Virus record (IMG/VR): IMGVR_UViG_3300044816_000082
Span: 1-64,000 of that record
Source of the DNA: a virus
Direction: 5' to 3' (one strand)
DNA length: 64,000 nucleotides
How positions within the stretch are numbered: position 1 is the stretch's first letter; each line of letters begins with the position of its first letter. Both the position numbers and the translations under genes were made by a program. The notes under the pieces are model-generated. The model was given only the letters and a program-made list of their open reading frames with translations. It searched no databases and was not told where the DNA came from. Shown here piece after piece: positions 8,701 through 17,309 of the stretch.

Positions 8701-9788
8701 TCGATGTGTTCCTCAACTGGAACAAGATCGGCCCGATCGTCGGGAAGGTCCTCGACACCGTGATCGGGTTCTTCACCACCATGCCCGGCAAGATCATGGG
8801 CGCGATCGTCGGGCTGCTCGGCTCGATCGTCGATTTCTTCGGTGGGTTGTTCAGCGCGGTCGGGTCGGCTGTGCTGTCGGGGCTCGTGTCGATCGTGAAG
8901 TTCTACGCCGGGCTGCCGCTACGGATCATCACCGCGATCCTGCACCTAGACCGGATGATCGTAGAGTTCCTCGCTCGCGTGTTCGTGTCCGCGGGGAAGG
9001 CCGTGGTCCAGGGGATCGTGGCGGTCGTCGGGTTCTTCCTGGCCCTACCTGGCAAGGTCATCGGTGCTGTCGCACGCCTCGGGTCGGACTTGGCGAACTC
9101 GGCGCTGTCGTTCCTGACAAGCATGGGGAGCGCGCTCGAGCGGGGCGTCGGGCGGGTGCTGGGGTTCTTCACGAGCTTGCCGCAGCGCATGCTCAACGGT
9201 CTCGGGAACATCGGCAAGACGATGCTCGACGTCGGCACCAACATCGTGCAAGGGATCTGGAACGGGATCAGCAACGCCGGTGGGGCGTTCGGCAAGTTCG
9301 TCGAGAAGTGGGTCAAGGATCACATCCCCGGCCCGATACAGGCTCTGCTCAAGATGTTCTCCCCGTCGCAGGTCATGGCCGACATGGGTGTCAACATCGT
9401 CGAGGGACTCGCGCAGGGCATCGACGCCCACGGACCTCGAGCGGCCGATGCGAGCCGGACGGTGGCGCAGAAGGTCGCGGCGGCGGCCGCGAACGTGCAG
9501 CAGCCTGTCCTGCACGTCGGGGACGTCGCTGGCGGCGGCACGACGATGCGTCGCACGGTCGGGGGGACAGCACGGAACACCCTCGAGGGGTTGCGGAGCA
9601 AGGCGTCGCTCATGACGGCCGGGATGAGCGCTCAGGCGCAGCAGGCGATCGAACTGCTCCTCGCGGAAGGTGCAGTCAAGGTGTACGTCGACGGGGTCGA
9701 ACGGCCCGCGAGCATTCACAGCACCCTGCGCCGCGCGAACCTGCCCGGGAACCCGCCCATGGCACCCCGGACGGTTGTCCATGCCTAG
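5703..9788 (+). CDS. Tape measure protein
   Basis: 1361 residues, GTG start overlapping the chaperone stop. It sets tail length; at about 0.15 nm per residue this predicts a tail near 200 nm. Order: N-terminal basic segment, a hydrophobic Gly/Ala/Ile block at about 172-240, a long Gln/Ala-rich coiled coil at about 240-560, further hydrophobic stretches including one near 920-945 (VTLVIIAIIALAVGLYELY), then repeats carrying LPGKV or MPGKI blocks, and a C-terminal ANVQQPVLHVGD segment. No lysozyme or peptidase motif was recognised. Confidence 0.93.
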   Translation: MTDYGGGRVVIDVVGDTKNFTRDLQAKVDAAVSGVHAHVKVGDAGHAAVVPVEPELAHGAEERLRTKIEAAEARLTSRSKAAIVNLELNNTSAAELNAKVRAAIDTADAGSEIHVKAKVADGSYERIRFELARYQELARAHDLTIKVDIDRSKTDEAKNGFESLIGVVDKTGGVFLGLAGGGLPGIAMLAGMTGAIGPLIGALGGLVAGIAPAIGALAAIPAAVGVAGGAMLSLKLGIGDALKGAGALESAQKTAGTSAQSNANAQRSAAQAVVSANQAVQSAEQRLRDTTITNAEQIKAAKQTLANAQQQASLNQVSAIRNMQNAEYAYAATTRQVRDAVIALDRARQDAARNLQDQANAAKDADLSAQQAQLALKQAQLNAAQVAGNPNSTALQIAEANLAVEEAQQHLTEAQLAAQRAAADNTKAQKAGVDGNAQVKSATQQLADAQHSQRLQEVGLADLRAANARQAVADTRSIANAQQSLGDTYRTTSEASASAVQAVANSQQSLANAIRSQQQQSSAYALTTTNALKGLDAQQQAFARTVVAFHDGPLKQLKKAAADALLPGLGDALRTLGQPGGLFSALGSVVTSTGGALGDMARQGATLLSSGPFHRDLTTIGKNNVGIINSVGAGLRYVLDAARSLAVAGAPLVQFFADTFRDGAKHLDTWVQKARGTGALTKFFEQVQHTLTDLGHILRDVTVGISHFFGAGIPSGTGLLDSLAKAAAHFRALTGTPEAQAKFAKFFADTAGAARALGTAFTTLVADFSKISGANAGALTGILQGLAKALPALSVALSGFGSGAGGGASVISSLFGLLGKASGASGILGDVVGGLLKFGGALAGIAAVAKLSGLLSIGRFLFSLGGEEGKIAKVAAAFTTLREALFGVAAAEGVVAKEGLLQAIATKIMTAAQWAFNVAMDANPVTLVIIAIIALAVGLYELYKHSSAVRAVFNAIGGFLKDVFLGAVHAVGTAFSFVTHHLKLFGEVLLLTLGPLGLIIDVFLNWNKIGPIVGKVLDTVIGFFTTMPGKIMGAIVGLLGSIVDFFGGLFSAVGSAVLSGLVSIVKFYAGLPLRIITAILHLDRMIVEFLARVFVSAGKAVVQGIVAVVGFFLALPGKVIGAVARLGSDLANSALSFLTSMGSALERGVGRVLGFFTSLPQRMLNGLGNIGKTMLDVGTNIVQGIWNGISNAGGAFGKFVEKWVKDHIPGPIQALLKMFSPSQVMADMGVNIVEGLAQGIDAHGPRAADASRTVAQKVAAAAANVQQPVLHVGDVAGGGTTMRRTVGGTARNTLEGLRSKASLMTAGMSAQAQQAIELLLAEGAVKVYVDGVERPASIHSTLRRANLPGNPPMAPRTVVHA

Positions 9789-9797
9789 GAGGCGAGC

Positions 9798-10613
9798 ATG
9801 AGCGTCAGGGAACGGTGGACCGCCAATGGGTTCGAGATCACGCACGGGTGGACCTCTGATGTGGAGACCCGCGTCGGGTTGATGCGCGTCGCTGCCCCGC
9901 GGATCACGAGTAGCCCGCAGCCCGGGGCGACCCACGGTGAACTCGTCGGTGGTCGGCGTAAGCACCTGCCGGCCGGGTTCAACCTCGCGGTGTGGTGCGG
10001 CGACGTGACTCGTGAGGCAGCGGAGCAGCGCTACGAGGAGGTCCTGCGGTCGGTTGGGCAGCAGTGGACCCCGACCGACTGGCGCCGGACCCTCGCTGAC
10101 GGCACCGTCCGGCAGGCATTCGGGCGACTCGTGAACAGCATCGCGCCCGAACCGATCGGGAGCATGGGCATGCGGTTCGGGCTCGAGGTGATGGTTCACA
10201 GCGGGTTCTGGCGCGACCTCGCCGGAACGACCGACACGACCACGGGGGCGCTGCCACGCACCCTCGCGTTGACGAGCAAGGCGCGCAGTACCGGTCCCAT
10301 GGCGGACCTCGTCTGCACGATCACCGGGCCGGTCACGAACCCGCAGGTTCTTAGCCTCGACACCGGACTGGGGTTCATCTACAGCGGGGTCGTCGCGGCC
10401 GGACAGACCCTCACCGTCGACAGCGGCACGTGGCTGGTAACCGGAACGGGGGGGTTGCTCCCGACCGTCGAGCTGCTCACCTGGACCCATGAGCGGTACC
10501 TCGAGGTTCCCGCCGCTGTCGTCGGGTCGACCCCGTCGGTGGTGTTCTCAGGGAGTGGGAGCAGCGGCGCGACGTCGTTGAGTGTGCAGGGGACGTCGTG
10601 CTTCCTGGCATGA
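9798..10613 (+). CDS. Distal tail (Dit-like) protein
   Basis: 271 residues, ATG after TAGGAGGCGAGC. First gene behind the tape measure, with a length typical of distal tail proteins that form the ring joining tube and baseplate. The N-terminal half has the Dit-like mix of strands (FEITHGWTSDV) and a helix rich in Glu and Arg (REAAEQRYEEVLRSV); the C-terminal half is a beta-rich Gly/Ser/Thr domain. No catalytic motif is seen. Confidence 0.7.
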   Translation: MSVRERWTANGFEITHGWTSDVETRVGLMRVAAPRITSSPQPGATHGELVGGRRKHLPAGFNLAVWCGDVTREAAEQRYEEVLRSVGQQWTPTDWRRTLADGTVRQAFGRLVNSIAPEPIGSMGMRFGLEVMVHSGFWRDLAGTTDTTTGALPRTLALTSKARSTGPMADLVCTITGPVTNPQVLSLDTGLGFIYSGVVAAGQTLTVDSGTWLVTGTGGLLPTVELLTWTHERYLEVPAAVVGSTPSVVFSGSGSSGATSLSVQGTSCFLA

Positions 10614-10626
10614 CACGCTCCGGGTT

Positions 10627-13600
10627 GTGACGATCGGGGCGAGCCACCTGCGGCTCTACGACAAGACCGTCACGACCCTGCTCACGATCCTGCCCGACAT
10701 CTTGGAGTGCTCCGCGCAGGAAGAACTCAACGCGACAGGACAACTCACCGCGACCTACCCCCGTACCGGGTACGGCGCCGACACGCTCCTCGCGACCCTC
10801 ACCGGGTACCTCGGGTTGTGGGAGGACGGCGTCGACACCGGGTTGCGGTTCCGGTACGACGGGGACAGCGACGACCCGTCCGACCCGGGGCTGCTCGCAC
10901 GGAGCCTGTCGATCAGTTGCCCCGGCGCGGCCGATGCCCTCAAGGACGGCATCATCTACCCCCAGGCAGGGCTGAACACCTATCCATGGTTCGACTTCCA
11001 CACCGTCACGCCGGGCGCGATCGGGGTGACGCTCCTCGCGCAAATGCACGCCCGCGGGACCCTGACGCAAGTCACTGCCTCGTTCACGTCCTTGGTGGAC
11101 AGCAACGGGTTGGCGTGGCCCAACACAGTCTGGCTCCGCTACGACGCAGGGAAGACACTGCTCGACGTCATCACCGACCTCGCCGGCCGGGGGGTTCTCG
11201 ATTGGAAGGTGCGAGCCAACCCGTCCGGCGGGTTGTACCTCGACGCGTACGTCCCCTCGACCTACCTCGCCCGTGACCGCGGCGGCCAATGGCGCATCGC
11301 GCAGTCCACGACCACCGGGGGGGCGTACTACACCGCCGCGCAACCTCAGCTCGGGACCCTGACCCCCGCGACGATCAACCTCACCCCCGGCGCGAACACC
11401 GCGACACACGCCGAAGTCAACCTCAACGCCCCCCTCGACGGGTCCTACACGTTCTGGCTCACCAAGAGTGCCGGGGACAACGCGCAGCTCCTCGTCGACG
11501 GCACCGCGCTCGCCTCAGGCGGATCCCGGACACTCACGACCGGACTGCACCAGTTCGTCGTGGACCACGCCACCGGGGGGAGCCCCGGGTTGCTGCTCGT
11601 GGAATGGGCCGGCCCCGGGTTCGCTCGCACAGCGATAACGACCTATCCGCTCGCGAAGATCACCCGCGGTCGGGACGTGATCAAGTCACCCCGGCAACGG
11701 TCCCGAGGTGACCTCAAGACCGTCGTCCTGGTCGCCGGCGACCGGATGACCAACACCGAACGTCTCAACGCCCCGGCCGTCACCCTGTACGACCGGCGGG
11801 AGGCGTACGAGAGCGAGAGCGGGGTGTTCGACTACGGCACCCTGTCGTTGTTCGGGGACCGCACCCTGAGCCGTCTGGCGCACCCTCAGACGAAGTACAC
11901 CGCCGAGTGGGTCCGTGGGCAGGGCGACCCTGAACCGGGGGTCGACTTCGGGATCGGGGACTTCCTGCGCTGCGATTGGGTGCGGGACGACACCACGAAC
12001 CTGTTCCTGCCATTACGAGCTCGCAGTGTCGTGCGCGCGTACGACTCGACCAGTGGGACCCGGACGTGCAGCGTCGAGCTCAACGACCCGATGATCGAGC
12101 ACGACGTCGCGTTGTCACGGGCCGTCATCGCGACCAACAACGGCAGTGTCACAGGGAGCACGACAGGACCGATCGCGAAGGTCGGACCAGACATTGTCGG
12201 GCCGATTGCGCCCGCGACCGTCACGATCACCTCCGGGACGGGTGACGTCTACTTCGACAGCAACGGGCAGGTACGGGTCGGGGCGACGATCTCGTGGACC
12301 GCGGTGGTCCTCAACACCGACGGCACGGCGTTCGATGACCTCGGCGCGTACTACGTCATCTGGCGAATCGGGTCGCAGGCGTACAGCGCGGAACTATCGA
12401 CCCGAGCGACCATCACGTACCTGTCCGACCTGGCACCGGGAACGGTCATCACCGCTGGGGTCCGGGCGTCTGACGCGTCGGGGAACACCAGCGCCTTCAC
12501 CTACTCCGCCCCGACCACGATCGCGGTCGACACCACCCCGCCGCCGCAGCCCTCCGCCCCGCAGGTCACCCCTGTCCTCGGTGGGTTGCAGGTCGGGTGG
12601 GACGGCCTGGACAACACCGGCACCGCGATGGTGCCCGACTTCGACCACCTCGAGGTGCATGCCTCGACCGTCGCCGGGTTCACCCCCACGTCAGGGACGC
12701 TCAAGGATTCACTTCCTGCCCCACCCGGGGCATACCGCTCGACCCTGACAGGTCTGTTGAGCACGGTCGACTGGTACATCCGGATCGTCGCAGTCGACCA
12801 CGCTGGCAACCGGAGCGTGCCGAGCGCCGTCGCAGGTCCCTACCGGCCGATCGCGGTGACGATCCCGGCGATCACCCCAGCCGACCTCGCAGGTATTCAC
12901 ATCGGTGGACAGAACCTGTTGAGGAACTCCTCGTTTGAGGACTCGGGGATGCTCGACTGGACCTTGGCGGGGGCAGTCCGGGTCGCCGCAGATCCGCACA
13001 CTGCAGGGATCGCAGGGGTCGCGAGCCTTGAGGTCACCGCGACGGGGGTCGCCGGCGGGGCATATGCGCGGCAGGTGTTCCCGGTCGTCGACGGGCTGCC
13101 GTACGTCCTGACCGCGTGGGTACGGGTCGTGAGCGGCGCTGCGCTGCCCGTCCTGACCATCCGCAGCTCGGTGGGTGGCACGGTCAAAGCCACTGCAACC
13201 CTCGCGTCCGCTGGCGCAACGTACGCCCGCTACCGGCTCCCCTTCACCGCCGACGCGAATGGGAACTGGGTGGTGTACCTCACCACCGACGCCGGGGCTG
13301 CCGGCGGGATCCTCCACTACGACGAGACGCAGATCGAGCAGGCCGACGTCGAGACGGCCTACGCCCCCAAACCGGATGAGTTGCTCCCCAACTCGGTCAC
13401 CACGACCACGATCGCTCCCGACGCTGTCACGACCCCCAAGCTCATCACGGGGGCGATCGTCGCGGACAAGATCGCCGGGAACGCGATCACCGCGAGCAAA
13501 GTCGTCATCGGCGGGGCGGAGAACGCCGCGGAGGACCCCGACTTTGAGGACCGACCCGCTTATGCCTACGGCACCACCGACGCGACCGGACCGTTCACGA

Positions 13601-15336
13601 CGTGGACGAACATGGCGAACAGCTCGGTCGGGACTGGGACGACGACCGGCGGACCGTTTACGATCTGGCACGTCGGAGACGGCAACGGGTTCAGCCCCGA
13701 GTACGGCATCGCTGTCGCGACACACCCGGGTGGGGCAGCCGCGGCGAGCGTGAACGGCCGGCGGGTAGCGATCCGGCCCGGAGACCAGTTCTACGCCACC
13801 GCCCGGGTCTACAACACTGCGGACGGGGCGGACGCGCGGATCCGGATCTCGTGGCGGAACGCGACCGACACAGAGATCGCAGTCACCGACGCGCCGTTGC
13901 GCGGCACCACCGGGGCGTGGTCGCAGAACGAGGTCTACGGGGTTGCGCCCTCGAGCGCGGTGTGGGCACGGGTCGCGTTGCTCAACAACGGGACCACGAC
14001 CGCACGGGGCTACTGGAAGGGTGTCTTTTTCCGGCGCCGCACCGACTCCTCGCTGATCGTCGACGGGTCGATCCTGGCTCGGATGGTCGACGCGACGAAC
14101 ATCACCGCCATGGCCGCGACGATCAACAGCGCGGTCATCACCGACGCGATGATCGCGAGCCTCACCGTCACGAAGCTCGTCACGGGCACCTTGAGTGCGG
14201 ACATCACCGTGAGCGCCCGGATCAAGACCTCCAACACCGGGAACCGGGTCGAGCTCGGCGCCACCGGGCTGCTCGCGTACTGCTACTTCACGGCGACCTT
14301 GACGTCCGCGATCACGAACAGCCAGACCTCGATCCCGGTCAATGTGTCGACGAGCACGGTGCTACCAGCGGTGCCGTTCGTCATCGCGATCGACTCGGAG
14401 TTCCTCAGCGTTACCGCACGGAGCACGACGTCCTACACGGGGGCGCAGAACTGGACGGTCGCTCGAGGGATCCTCTCCACGACCGATGCGAGTCACGCCA
14501 ACGCGGCGCCCGTGATCGACTGGAACGGGACACAGACCGTCAACCTCAGCACCTCAGGAAGTGTGTCGTTCCTGGGGACCATCCTCGGTGGCAGCACCAT
14601 CACCGGCGCGCTGTTCCAAACCGCGGTGCCCAACACCGGGTCTGAGTGCATCGTGGTGTCCTCCAACCCGGGGAACGCCATCCTGTTCTACCCGTCGGTG
14701 GCAATGGCCGGACCTGCCCTGCCTGCGTCGGTGAGGGTCGCGACGAACTTCACGACGGCGTTCGGGCAACTGTTCACGTTCAGCTCGGGACGGGGATCTT
14801 CCACTGCCGGGACGGGCGGGCAGGAGTCGTTCCTGACCGTCGCGCCGGGGTACGGCGGCGCCGCCGGGTTCAGCCTGCAAGCCCCCACTTCCTTCGGGGA
14901 GATCATCGCCGGCGGTGACGTGCTGATCACCGCTGGGACCGACCCGAGCCCCAGCGAGACGGGTGGCAGCATCTTCCTCACCACACCCGCGTCGCCAGGG
15001 GGGGTGACTGTCCAGGGAGGTGACCTGAGGGTCACCAACGGTTCGATGTTCTTCCAGTCGGGCCTGAACTCTGCCAACGGCATCGCCGGGTTCGAGCGTC
15101 GCCGGTTCACGATCTCCTGGTCTGCCTCGACGACCGCCGATGTGACGTGCACCTACATCGGCTACTTCACCGGCCGACCGGTCACTGCGACGCAGATGGA
15201 CGACGGCGCCAACAGCGGCGCCCCCGACGCGTACGTGTGGGGACGGGCAGCAGGCGCGACGAGCATCATCTTGCGTGGAACGAAGGCAGCAGCGGCCACC
15301 GTGTCGAGCCAGCTCGGCATCATCGCGACAGTCTGA
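10627..15336 (+). CDS. Tail hub / minor tail protein with fibronectin and carbohydrate-binding-like domains
   Basis: 1569 residues from GTG 10627; in-frame starts further upstream overlap the previous gene. The N-terminal 500 residues are the hub-like part. A fibronectin type III-like domain lies at about 630-740 (starts TPPPQPSAPQV, ends VDHAGNRSVPS). Two jelly-roll, carbohydrate-binding-like domains follow at about 758-915 (NLLRNSSFEDSGMLDW) and 960-1138. Between and after them are short Thr/Ile repeats (TTTIAPDAVTTPKLITG) typical of phage fibre shafts. The Gly/Ser-rich C-terminus is probably the receptor-binding tip (inference). It is likely both baseplate hub and fibre. Confidence 0.8.
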   Translation: MTIGASHLRLYDKTVTTLLTILPDILECSAQEELNATGQLTATYPRTGYGADTLLATLTGYLGLWEDGVDTGLRFRYDGDSDDPSDPGLLARSLSISCPGAADALKDGIIYPQAGLNTYPWFDFHTVTPGAIGVTLLAQMHARGTLTQVTASFTSLVDSNGLAWPNTVWLRYDAGKTLLDVITDLAGRGVLDWKVRANPSGGLYLDAYVPSTYLARDRGGQWRIAQSTTTGGAYYTAAQPQLGTLTPATINLTPGANTATHAEVNLNAPLDGSYTFWLTKSAGDNAQLLVDGTALASGGSRTLTTGLHQFVVDHATGGSPGLLLVEWAGPGFARTAITTYPLAKITRGRDVIKSPRQRSRGDLKTVVLVAGDRMTNTERLNAPAVTLYDRREAYESESGVFDYGTLSLFGDRTLSRLAHPQTKYTAEWVRGQGDPEPGVDFGIGDFLRCDWVRDDTTNLFLPLRARSVVRAYDSTSGTRTCSVELNDPMIEHDVALSRAVIATNNGSVTGSTTGPIAKVGPDIVGPIAPATVTITSGTGDVYFDSNGQVRVGATISWTAVVLNTDGTAFDDLGAYYVIWRIGSQAYSAELSTRATITYLSDLAPGTVITAGVRASDASGNTSAFTYSAPTTIAVDTTPPPQPSAPQVTPVLGGLQVGWDGLDNTGTAMVPDFDHLEVHASTVAGFTPTSGTLKDSLPAPPGAYRSTLTGLLSTVDWYIRIVAVDHAGNRSVPSAVAGPYRPIAVTIPAITPADLAGIHIGGQNLLRNSSFEDSGMLDWTLAGAVRVAADPHTAGIAGVASLEVTATGVAGGAYARQVFPVVDGLPYVLTAWVRVVSGAALPVLTIRSSVGGTVKATATLASAGATYARYRLPFTADANGNWVVYLTTDAGAAGGILHYDETQIEQADVETAYAPKPDELLPNSVTTTTIAPDAVTTPKLITGAIVADKIAGNAITASKVVIGGAENAAEDPDFEDRPAYAYGTTDATGPFTTWTNMANSSVGTGTTTGGPFTIWHVGDGNGFSPEYGIAVATHPGGAAAASVNGRRVAIRPGDQFYATARVYNTADGADARIRISWRNATDTEIAVTDAPLRGTTGAWSQNEVYGVAPSSAVWARVALLNNGTTTARGYWKGVFFRRRTDSSLIVDGSILARMVDATNITAMAATINSAVITDAMIASLTVTKLVTGTLSADITVSARIKTSNTGNRVELGATGLLAYCYFTATLTSAITNSQTSIPVNVSTSTVLPAVPFVIAIDSEFLSVTARSTTSYTGAQNWTVARGILSTTDASHANAAPVIDWNGTQTVNLSTSGSVSFLGTILGGSTITGALFQTAVPNTGSECIVVSSNPGNAILFYPSVAMAGPALPASVRVATNFTTAFGQLFTFSSGRGSSTAGTGGQESFLTVAPGYGGAAGFSLQAPTSFGEIIAGGDVLITAGTDPSPSETGGSIFLTTPASPGGVTVQGGDLRVTNGSMFFQSGLNSANGIAGFERRRFTISWSASTTADVTCTYIGYFTGRPVTATQMDDGANSGAPDAYVWGRAAGATSIILRGTKAAAATVSSQLGIIATV

Positions 15337-15348
15337 GAGGGAGCGTCA

Positions 15349-15831
15349 ATGATCGAGATCATGAGCGTCGAGCTCGTCACAGACCGAGACGACCCCGGTA
15401 ACGACCACCTGCGGGTCACCTACGACAGCCCCCATGCGATCGATGACACCTCGCACGTCCATGTCATCCCCCTTGGCGCGATCGCGTCCCGCATGGCTCT
15501 CTATGGCACTGCGACCGCTGAGGCGACGGTCGAGGAGATCATCCACGAGGCACAGGTCGCGGCGATGCTCGGTGGTGGTAAGCACCCGACGAAGGCTCAG
15601 CGGGACGCCCGTCGCCGTGAACACAAGGTCGTCGGGTTGGGGAAGGCTCTCAAGCAGGCAGGGGTCACCCTTCCCGAACCGACCGAGCAGGACGTCATCA
15701 CGTGGGAGGACCAGGCGATCAAGGTGTTCGGGCGGCACCGATACGCGACGTTGCGGGGAATGTCGGTGGCGTCCATCCCCGACCCTGTCAAGCAGACCGG
15801 GCGTCGAACCAAACGGATCGGCGCGGTGTAG
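15349..15831 (+). CDS. Small protein after tail fibre, unknown
   Basis: 160 residues, ATG after GAGAGGGAGCG; ATG at 15361 is a possible alternative. The N-terminal half is beta-rich and acidic (VELVTDRDDPGNDHLRVTY); the second half is basic and helical with KHPTKAQRDARRREHK. No family recognised. It could be a minor tail or chaperone protein because it immediately follows the fibre gene. Confidence 0.7.
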   Translation: MIEIMSVELVTDRDDPGNDHLRVTYDSPHAIDDTSHVHVIPLGAIASRMALYGTATAEATVEEIIHEAQVAAMLGGGKHPTKAQRDARRREHKVVGLGKALKQAGVTLPEPTEQDVITWEDQAIKVFGRHRYATLRGMSVASIPDPVKQTGRRTKRIGAV

Positions 15832-15860
15832 GGACGCGAGCGGCACACCGCGGTTACCCT
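15832..15860 (+). promoter_or_regulatory. Late-type promoter motif, copy 5
   Basis: GGACGCGA, 15 bases, TACCCT, starting right after the previous stop. The next ATG (15868) is 7 bases downstream, suggesting a leaderless transcript. Confidence 0.45.
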
Positions 15861-15867
15861 GCGCGGC

Positions 15868-15906
15868 ATGAGGTGGCAGCAGGTAAGGGTGGGTGGTCAC
15901 GCGTGA
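15868..15906 (+). CDS. Possible 12-residue leaderless peptide
   Basis: ATG 7 bases after the TACCCT of a promoter-like motif, 12 sense codons, stop overlapping the next GTG by 4 bases. Translation would couple to the following gene. It may be only a start device rather than a functional peptide. Confidence 0.35.
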   Translation: MRWQQVRVGGHA

Positions 15907-16247
15907 CGATCGCAGCGGACGGGACCGCGACGTGCAACGTGTGCGGTGGGAGCGCTGGGAACGGGGGGGTGTTCGTCGCTGTCGTAGTAAGCACCGTCGA
16001 TGTGCTGACCTCGCAGGTCCACAACCTGCACGCCTGCCGATCCCCGAAGGGTCAAGACGGGATCGACCCGACGTGCGCTGACACCCTTCTCGCGGTGTTC
16101 ACCGACGATGCAGCGTTCCCCCACAGCCGGCATGCCGCCGACGCGGTCCTGCGCGCCGCGGGTGTCGAGCCCGTGCCGACCGAGACCCCGCTGACCGAGG
16201 CCGTCCCGGTTCCGAAACGACGACGGAAGGCAGCGAAGTCCCCGTGA
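15903..16247 (+). CDS. Cys-containing small protein, unknown
   Basis: 114 residues from a GTG overlapping the 12-codon upstream frame. The N-terminus has a CNVCGG knuckle, with further cysteines at HACR and PTCADTL, so metal binding is possible. The C-terminus is basic (PKRRRKAAK). No family recognised; it is the first full gene of the post-tail operon. Confidence 0.65.
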   Translation: MTIAADGTATCNVCGGSAGNGGVFVAVVVSTVDVLTSQVHNLHACRSPKGQDGIDPTCADTLLAVFTDDAAFPHSRHAADAVLRAAGVEPVPTETPLTEAVPVPKRRRKAAKSP

Positions 16248-16534
16248 CCAGCCCCGACCCGACCCCTCCCCCCCAGCATCAACTTGCCGTCGACCCGACC
16301 AGGGTCGCCGGGAAGTGGCGCATCCGGCTCGCAGAAGCAGCCAACCGCGCCCTCGACCTCGAGGAACGGTTGTGCTTGCAGGAGAGCGCCGTTGACCAGC
16401 TCCTTGATGAGCGGGCCGTCCTCTTGCAGCGCCTGACCGATATGGAGAGCGAACTCGTGGTCCTGCGCGATGCAGCGGAGACGATCGAAGACGAGCGGGC
16501 CGCTGACATCTCCCCCAAGCGCATCAGGGCGTAA
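16244..16534 (+). CDS. Small coiled-coil protein, unknown
   Basis: 96 residues, GTG overlapping the previous stop by 4 bases. After a proline-rich start it is almost all charged helix with leucines at heptad spacing (about residues 30-85), predicted to form a coiled coil. It may join another virion or lysis protein. The gene ends just before a promoter-like motif. Confidence 0.7.
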   Translation: MTSPDPTPPPQHQLAVDPTRVAGKWRIRLAEAANRALDLEERLCLQESAVDQLLDERAVLLQRLTDMESELVVLRDAAETIEDERAADISPKRIRA

Positions 16535-16542
16535 CGGCGAGG

Positions 16543-16571
16543 CGACGTTGCGTTGTCACGCGGGCGATCAT
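16543..16571 (+). promoter_or_regulatory. Late-type promoter motif, copy 6
   Basis: CGACGTTG, 15 bases, GATCAT. The -35-like half is perfect but the -10 is the weakest of the set. It is 83 bases before the first small membrane protein of the lysis region. Confidence 0.35.
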
Positions 16572-16654
16572 TGCCCCCGGTGAGGTGCCGCGCCTTGGCG
16601 GTGTTGAACGGGAGGCGAGCTCCGTGAAGACGACGTGGCGAAGGGGAATGGGCC

Positions 16655-16846
16655 ATGAAAATGCCCGCATGGTTGCCCACAGGCAAGCCCTTACGCGACG
16701 GGGTCCTGTTTGTCTCGGGCATCCTTGGGTTCGCACACGAAACGTTGATTGTTGGCACCGAACGCCCGTCGTTGCTCGTCGCCTTCGGGGCAATGGTGGG
16801 ACTCCCTGCGTTCCTGCGACGGGACGACAAGGAGGGCAAACCGTGA
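16655..16846 (+). CDS. Small membrane protein, holin-like candidate
   Basis: 63 residues, ATG after CGAAGGGGAATG. Two hydrophobic stretches (DGVLFVSGILGFAH and PSLLVAFGAMVGLPAFL) separated by a short turn, with a basic tail RRDDKEGK. Size, topology and place upstream of the endolysin fit a holin or holin partner, but a second candidate lies behind the endolysin. Confidence 0.65.
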   Translation: MKMPAWLPTGKPLRDGVLFVSGILGFAHETLIVGTERPSLLVAFGAMVGLPAFLRRDDKEGKP

Positions 16847-16956
16847 CGACATCACGTCGCCGTGCGGTACGCGTCGGACCGTGGACGCTCGGATACTTGA
16901 CCATCGTGTCCACCGCAGAGCTGATCATCCTGGTCGGGGACCGGTGGTGGTGGTGA
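16843..16956 (+). CDS. 37-residue membrane protein
   Basis: GTG overlapping the previous stop by 4 bases. A basic N-terminus is followed by one membrane helix (LGYLTIVSTAELIILVG) and a tryptophan-rich end DRWWW, a typical interfacial anchor. It overlaps the next gene by 4 bases, so it is firmly part of the lysis cassette. Function unknown. Confidence 0.6.
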   Translation: MTTSRRRAVRVGPWTLGYLTIVSTAELIILVGDRWWW

Positions 16957-17309
16957 CGCCGGCGGCGGAGGAATGGCGACGTGGACAGTTGATCGCCTAC
17001 GTCCTGATCGTTCTGGTAGCAGCGCTGGGGTTCGCCGTCACCGAGCACAACATGAACGTCGCGAGCGACCGTGCGGTCGCGAGCCGACAGGCGCTGTGCC
17101 GGGTCGCGAAACAGAACAACGACGCGAGCCGCATCCTCGTGCAGCAGATCGTCGACCTCGTGGTGAAGAACTCACCACGCCGCACCCCGAGCGAGATCAA
17201 GGCTGCTGACAAGAGCACCGCGATCATCTTGCAGTTCCAGCAGACCACGCTGGAACTGCTCGGGCCGACACCGAACTGCGCGGACATCGCAGCAGGAGTT
17301 GCACCATGA
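16953..17309 (+). CDS. Membrane-anchored small protein, unknown
   Basis: 118 residues. Four consecutive GTG codons lie at the start; the last one overlaps the previous stop and is chosen. One N-terminal membrane helix (YVLIVLVAALGFAV) is followed by a helical, probably external domain with two Cys, which could form a disulfide. The shape (signal anchor plus coiled domain) resembles an i-spanin-like accessory protein, which is speculative in a Gram-positive host. Confidence 0.65.
   Translation: MTPAAEEWRRGQLIAYVLIVLVAALGFAVTEHNMNVASDRAVASRQALCRVAKQNNDASRILVQQIVDLVVKNSPRRTPSEIKAADKSTAIILQFQQTTLELLGPTPNCADIAAGVAP

Noticed and set aside
16585-16842. Upstream extension of the 37-residue membrane protein frame
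   Set aside because: It overlaps the 63-residue membrane gene in another frame and lacks protein character; the GTG at 16843 with a 4-base overlap explains the gene.
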